NCBI GenBank assembly: GCA_013911715.1
Contig: JACEST010000132.1
Span: 1-5,769, forward strand
Direction of reading: 5' to 3'
DNA from: Sphingopyxis sp.
GTDB lineage: Bacteria; Pseudomonadota; Alphaproteobacteria; Sphingomonadales; Sphingomonadaceae
Length of the DNA stretch: 5,769 nt
A model generated the notes under the pieces. The model ran no database searches, was not told where the DNA came from, and was given only the letters and a program-made list of their open reading frames with translations. The translations under genes and the position numbers were made by a program. Each line of letters opens with the position of its first letter. Positions within the stretch are counted from its first letter, which is position 1. Below are positions 5,624 to 5,769 of this stretch, in pieces.

Positions 5624-5769
5624 ATGGTCAGCGCCCCCGCAGTCCGGCTCGACGCCGCCGCCGAAGCGCGCGCGCTGCGCTTTGTGCTAATTACACTTTT
5701 CCTCAATTCGGCATCCTTTGGCATCATCATTCCCGTGATGCCGCGCCTGGTGATGGAACTGGCCAATGT
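5624..5769 (+). CDS. Major facilitator transporter, TetA-like (TCR/Tet group), 5' part only
   Basis: Only 48 codons lie in the window, plus two bases of the next. After a soluble start (MVSAPAVRLDAAAEARALR) the first membrane helix begins at about residue 19 and contains FLNSASFGIIIPVMPRLVMEL. The pattern 'small-F/G-G-(I/L)IIPV(M/L)P-x-L-x-x-EL' is characteristic of helix 1 of the TetA-like efflux proteins of the major facilitator superfamily, which exchange a drug for protons across the inner membrane. The substrate cannot be told from this fragment, and many sphingomonad members are not tetracycline pumps. ATG 5624 is the only usual start codon in frame after the chemoreceptor stop, but its GGAG (5618-5621) is just two bases away, which is short. 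The 42-base gap and shared direction allow co-transcription with the chemoreceptor gene. Confidence 0.8.
   Translation, partial: MVSAPAVRLDAAAEARALRFVLITLFLNSASFGIIIPVMPRLVMELAN

Overview
The window looks like a chromosomal piece of a high-GC alphaproteobacterium, most likely of the sphingomonad group (Sphingopyxis, Sphingomonas or Novosphingobium type). This rests on the GC-rich, GCC/GCG/CGC-heavy codon use of the right half, a near-match to a CtrA site in front of a chemotaxis gene, and the general look of the proteins. The genus is an inference and no ribosomal or other marker gene is present.

Left part (1-3251, minus strand): one uninterrupted open frame of 1083 codons that starts at 3251 and runs off the left edge. 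I translated it by reverse-complementing the whole stretch. It is a single-chain restriction-modification enzyme: an N-terminal PD-(D/E)XK nuclease-like domain, a gamma-class N6-adenine methyltransferase (DPAAGSGTF and NPPY motifs), and a target-recognition domain resembling the C-terminal specificity domain of type ISP enzymes. Unlike LlaBIII-type ISP enzymes it has no helicase between nuclease and methylase, so its layout is closer to type IIG/IIL enzymes such as MmeI. The part of the gene coding for the late methylase and target-recognition region is clearly poorer in GC than the two ends.

Middle (3252-3982): a 66-bp divergent gap separates the restriction-modification gene from a 93-residue protein of unknown function (3318-3599, plus strand). 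A likely intrinsic terminator follows it. The next 380 bases or so hold no convincing gene. They contain several GC-rich inverted repeats, two related 'AAGTTGCGC plus hairpin' units, and then a CtrA-like TTAA-N7-TTTA box.

Right part (3983-5769, plus strand): a complete methyl-accepting chemotaxis protein with six predicted membrane helices and no periplasmic sensor domain, then, 42 bp later, the first 48 codons of a TetA-like major facilitator transporter that is cut by the right edge.

The restriction-modification gene and perhaps its small divergent neighbour form a defence-type unit beside ordinary housekeeping genes. The chemoreceptor and the transporter may share a transcript, but nothing links them in function. 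I did not find a clearly new multi-gene system. The points most worth following are the mosaic specificity region, the small divergent protein, and the structured intergenic stretch.
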